Positions 4,132 to 6,390 of a DNA stretch of 6,390 nt are shown piece by piece; positions within the stretch are counted from its first letter, which is position 1; every line of letters starts with the position of its first letter. The stretch spans positions 1 through 6,390 of the forward strand of contig JANTGX010000127.1 in the NCBI GenBank assembly GCA_024762755.1. Direction: 5' to 3'. Under the pieces are notes generated by a model. The model ran no database searches. It had not been told where the DNA came from and was given only the letters and a program-made list of their open reading frames with translations. The stretch is from Gammaproteobacteria bacterium. GTDB taxonomy: Bacteria; Pseudomonadota; Gammaproteobacteria; SZUA-152. A program made the translations under genes and the position numbers.

Positions 4132-6390
4132 TTTGCTATCTCCTCGTGCAAATCCTGTAAGCGATTGATCTCACTGAAATCACCTTGCTGCATAGCCATA
4201 CACATGGCATCGGCACCGGCCAGCGTGGTGGAATAGTTGACCTTGTGCTGCAAGGCACTGCTGCGGATGGTGCGCGAATCGGCGATGGTCTGTTTGCCTT
4301 CCGTTGTATTGATGATCAGGTCGATCTCGTCATTTTTGATCATATCGACGATGTTGGGCCGCCCCTCGGTGACTTTGTTCACCCGTTCACATGGGATGCC
4401 AGCCGCCTCCAAGACCCGCGCCGTACCGCTGGTAGAGACGATACTGAAGCCCAGCTCGATCACCTTGCGCGCCAAGGGTACGACCCGAGGCTTATCGGCA
4501 TCGCGCACACTGACAAAGGCGCGCCCCCCTTTGGGGAAGGTCACGCCGGCCCCTAATTGGGCCTTGGCATAGGCCTCGGCGAAACTGCGGCCGATACCCA
4601 TCACCTCGCCAGTAGACTTCATCTCGGGGCCGAGTATGGGATCGATACCGGGAAACTTGTTGAACGGAAACACCGCTTCCTTCACCGAATAATAGTCGGG
4701 TTCCACCTCGCCCGTGACGCCTTGCGCCTGCAAGGTCTGTCCCACCATACAGCAGGCCGCCACCTTGGCCAGGGGCACGCCCGTAGCCTTGGAGACGAAG
4801 GGGATGGTGCGCGAGCCGCGGGGATTCACTTCGATGAGATAGATGTCGTCCTCCTTGATAGCGAACTGAGCATTCATCAGGCCAACCACATTCAGCTCAC
4901 GCGCCAGCTTGGTCGCCTGCTCCCGTAACCGTTCCTGCACGGATTCCGAGAGGCTGTACGGGGGCAGAGAACAAGCGGAATCGCCCGAATGTACGCCGGC
5001 CTGCTCGATATGCTCCATGATGCCGCCGAGGACCACGTCCGTGCCGTCACAGACGGCGTCCAGATCCACTTCGATGGCGTCGTCGAGGAAGCGGTCGAGC
5101 AGCACCGGGGAATCGTTGGAGACCTTGACCGCCTCGCGCATGTAGCGCACCAACTCACTCTCCTTGTAGACGATCTCCATGGCCCGGCCGCCGAGCACGT
5201 AAGAAGGCCGGACCACCAGCGGATAGCCGATATCCGCGGCCAGGGCAATGGCCTCTTCGGCGGATCGCGCCGTACTGTTGGGGGGCTGCTTGAGCTGTAG
5301 TTTCTCGACCAATTGCTGAAAGCGCTCGCGGTCCTCGGCCAGGTCGATGGAGTCCGGGGTGGTACCGATGATGGGCGCACCCGCCGCCTCCAGGGCGCGC
5401 GCCAGCTTGAGCGGGGTCTGTCCGCCGTACTGCACGATGACCCCCTTGGGCTTCTCCAGCTCGACCAGCTCGAGCACGTCCTCCAGGGTCAGGGGTTCGA
5501 AGTAGAGGCGGTCGGAGGTGTCGAAGTCCGTCGAGACGGTCTCCGGATTGCAGTTGACCATGATGGTCTCATAGCCGCTTTCCCGCAGGGCGAAGGCGGC
5601 GTGCACGCAGCAGTAGTCGAATTCGATACCCTGTCCGATGCGGTTGGGGCCGCCACCGAGAATCATGATCTTGTCGCGATCGGTGGGGTTGGCCTCGCAC
5701 TCCTCCTCGTAGGTGGAGTACATATAGGCGGTGTCGGTGGCGAACTCGGCGGCACAGGTGTCGACCCGCTTGTACACCGGGCGCACACCGAGGGTATGGC
5801 GATGGGCGCGGAGCTCGTCTTCGTTGATTCCCAACAGCTGTGCCAGACGGCTGTCGGCGAAGCCCTTGCGCTTGAGATGGCGCATGCGGGGGGCATCCAG
5901 CGCCTCCCTGCCCTGCTCACGCACCTCGGCCTCGAGCCGGATCAGCTCCTCGATCTGCACCAGGAACCAGGGATCGATATAGGTAAGATCGAAGATCTCC
6001 TCGCGGCTCATGCCGGCGCGGAAGGCATCGCCAACGAACCAGAGCCGATCGGGACCCGCCGCCTTGAGCTCCTGGCGCAAGGTATCCATGGCGTCTTCTG
6101 CCGACAGATCGAGCTTCTCGGTAAAACCATCGACCCCCGTCTCCAGGCCGCGCAGGGCCTTCTGCAGGGATTCCTGAAAGGTGCGGCCCATGGCCATGAC
6201 CTCGCCCACGGACTTCATCTGTGTAGTCAGGTGCGGATCGGCCTGGGGGAATTTCTCGAAGGTGAAACGCGGCACCTTGGTGACCACGTAGTCGATGGTC
6301 GGCTCGAAAGAGGCCGGCGTAGCGCCGCCGGTGATCTCGTTGCGCAGCTCGTCGAGGGTGTAACCGACGGCCAGCTTGGCCGCCACCTTG
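4128..6390 (-). CDS. carB: Carbamoyl-phosphate synthase large subunit, 5' third outside window
   Basis: Makes carbamoyl phosphate from bicarbonate, two ATP and ammonia supplied by CarA, feeding pyrimidine and arginine synthesis in the cytoplasm. The frame enters from the right edge; the first visible residues KVAAKLAVGYTLDEL correspond to about residue 321 of the 1073 in E. coli, so the front ATP-grasp domain is mostly missing. The GTG at 6386 is an internal valine, not the start. Visible in order are the oligomerisation region, the second synthetase half beginning near ILGGGPNRIGQGIEFDYCCVHA, its ATP-grasp core ending at NAQFAIKEDDIYLIEVNPRGSR (metal-binding Gln, Glu and Asn present), and the regulatory MGS-like domain with STSGTA, NKVTEGRPNI and INTTEG, where UMP and IMP bind in E. 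coli. E. coli has His where the Ser of STSGTA stands. The stop overlaps the greA start. carA is expected just outside to the right. Confidence 0.98.
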   Translation of the reverse strand, partial: KVAAKLAVGYTLDELRNEITGGATPASFEPTIDYVVTKVPRFTFEKFPQADPHLTTQMKSVGEVMAMGRTFQESLQKALRGLETGVDGFTEKLDLSAEDAMDTLRQELKAAGPDRLWFVGDAFRAGMSREEIFDLTYIDPWFLVQIEELIRLEAEVREQGREALDAPRMRHLKRKGFADSRLAQLLGINEDELRAHRHTLGVRPVYKRVDTCAAEFATDTAYMYSTYEEECEANPTDRDKIMILGGGPNRIGQGIEFDYCCVHAAFALRESGYETIMVNCNPETVSTDFDTSDRLYFEPLTLEDVLELVELEKPKGVIVQYGGQTPLKLARALEAAGAPIIGTTPDSIDLAEDRERFQQLVEKLQLKQPPNSTARSAEEAIALAADIGYPLVVRPSYVLGGRAMEIVYKESELVRYMREAVKVSNDSPVLLDRFLDDAIEVDLDAVCDGTDVVLGGIMEHIEQAGVHSGDSACSLPPYSLSESVQERLREQATKLARELNVVGLMNAQFAIKEDDIYLIEVNPRGSRTIPFVSKATGVPLAKVAACCMVGQTLQAQGVTGEVEPDYYSVKEAVFPFNKFPGIDPILGPEMKSTGEVMGIGRSFAEAYAKAQLGAGVTFPKGGRAFVSVRDADKPRVVPLARKVIELGFSIVSTSGTARVLEAAGIPCERVNKVTEGRPNIVDMIKNDEIDLIINTTEGKQTIADSRTIRSSALQHKVNYSTTLAGADAMCMAMQQGDFSEINRLQDLHEEIAK
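4140..4145 (-). promoter_or_regulatory. Ribosome binding site of greA within the carB end
   Basis: GAGGAG on the minus strand, eight bases before the greA ATG, lying within the last codons of carB (HEEIAK). Ribosomes finishing carB can restart on greA at the ATGA junction, and the strong site also allows independent entry. Confidence 0.7.

Noticed and set aside
4185..5982. Several plus-strand frames and a second minus-strand frame across carB
   Set aside because: All are shadows of carB; they show no family resemblance and no ribosome sites that I can see.
6384..6386. GTG at the right edge as the start of carB
   Set aside because: It matches an internal valine of the family (about residue 322 of the E. 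coli protein), and the frame stays open to the window edge.
1..6390. Mobile element, CRISPR array, defence system, tRNA or rRNA
   Set aside because: All of the coding space except two small membrane genes belongs to well-known housekeeping families in a conserved order, and no repeat array or inverted terminal repeat is visible.

Overview
The window holds conserved housekeeping genes of a gammaproteobacterium with fairly high GC content. The protein sequences resemble their E. coli and Pseudomonas counterparts closely along their length. The gene order carB-greA-(DUF4149)-yhbY-rlmE-ftsH matches, from memory, the Pseudomonas type of arrangement; in E. coli carB lies elsewhere but greA/yhbY/rlmE/ftsH are still together. 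I cannot name the genus. The extra small membrane gene before rlmE suggests a lineage other than Pseudomonas or the enterics, but this is inference.

Layout from right to left. The minus strand enters at 6390 inside carB, with the 5' third of the gene outside the window. carB ends in an ATGA overlap with greA, which is followed after 21 bases by a four-helix membrane protein of the DUF4149 type. This unit then meets yhbY, on the plus strand, tail to tail with only three bases between the stop codons. yhbY in turn stands head to head with a second minus-strand unit, and the two ATG codons are one base apart. The second unit is a 92-residue two-helix membrane protein of unknown function, then rlmE (overlapping it by 11 bases), then a leader of about 140 bases, then ftsH, which runs off the left edge. 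No stretch longer than 300 bases lacks a gene.

Functionally the window joins pyrimidine/arginine precursor synthesis (CarB), rescue of backtracked RNA polymerase (GreA), late 50S ribosome assembly (YhbY and RlmE) and membrane protein quality control (FtsH). In E. coli, rlmE-ftsH is a heat-shock operon; I found no convincing heat-shock promoter here. If one exists it must lie inside yhbY, because there is no intergenic space.

I see no mobile element, CRISPR array, tRNA, rRNA or foreign-looking segment, and no clear new multi-gene system. The points most worth a second look are the unknown two-helix protein in the rlmE-ftsH unit, the extreme packing around yhbY (both ends of the gene force overlapping opposite transcripts), and the ftsH leader, which carries small repeats and a weak hairpin. 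The long plus-strand open frame at 123-1823 is only the shadow of ftsH.
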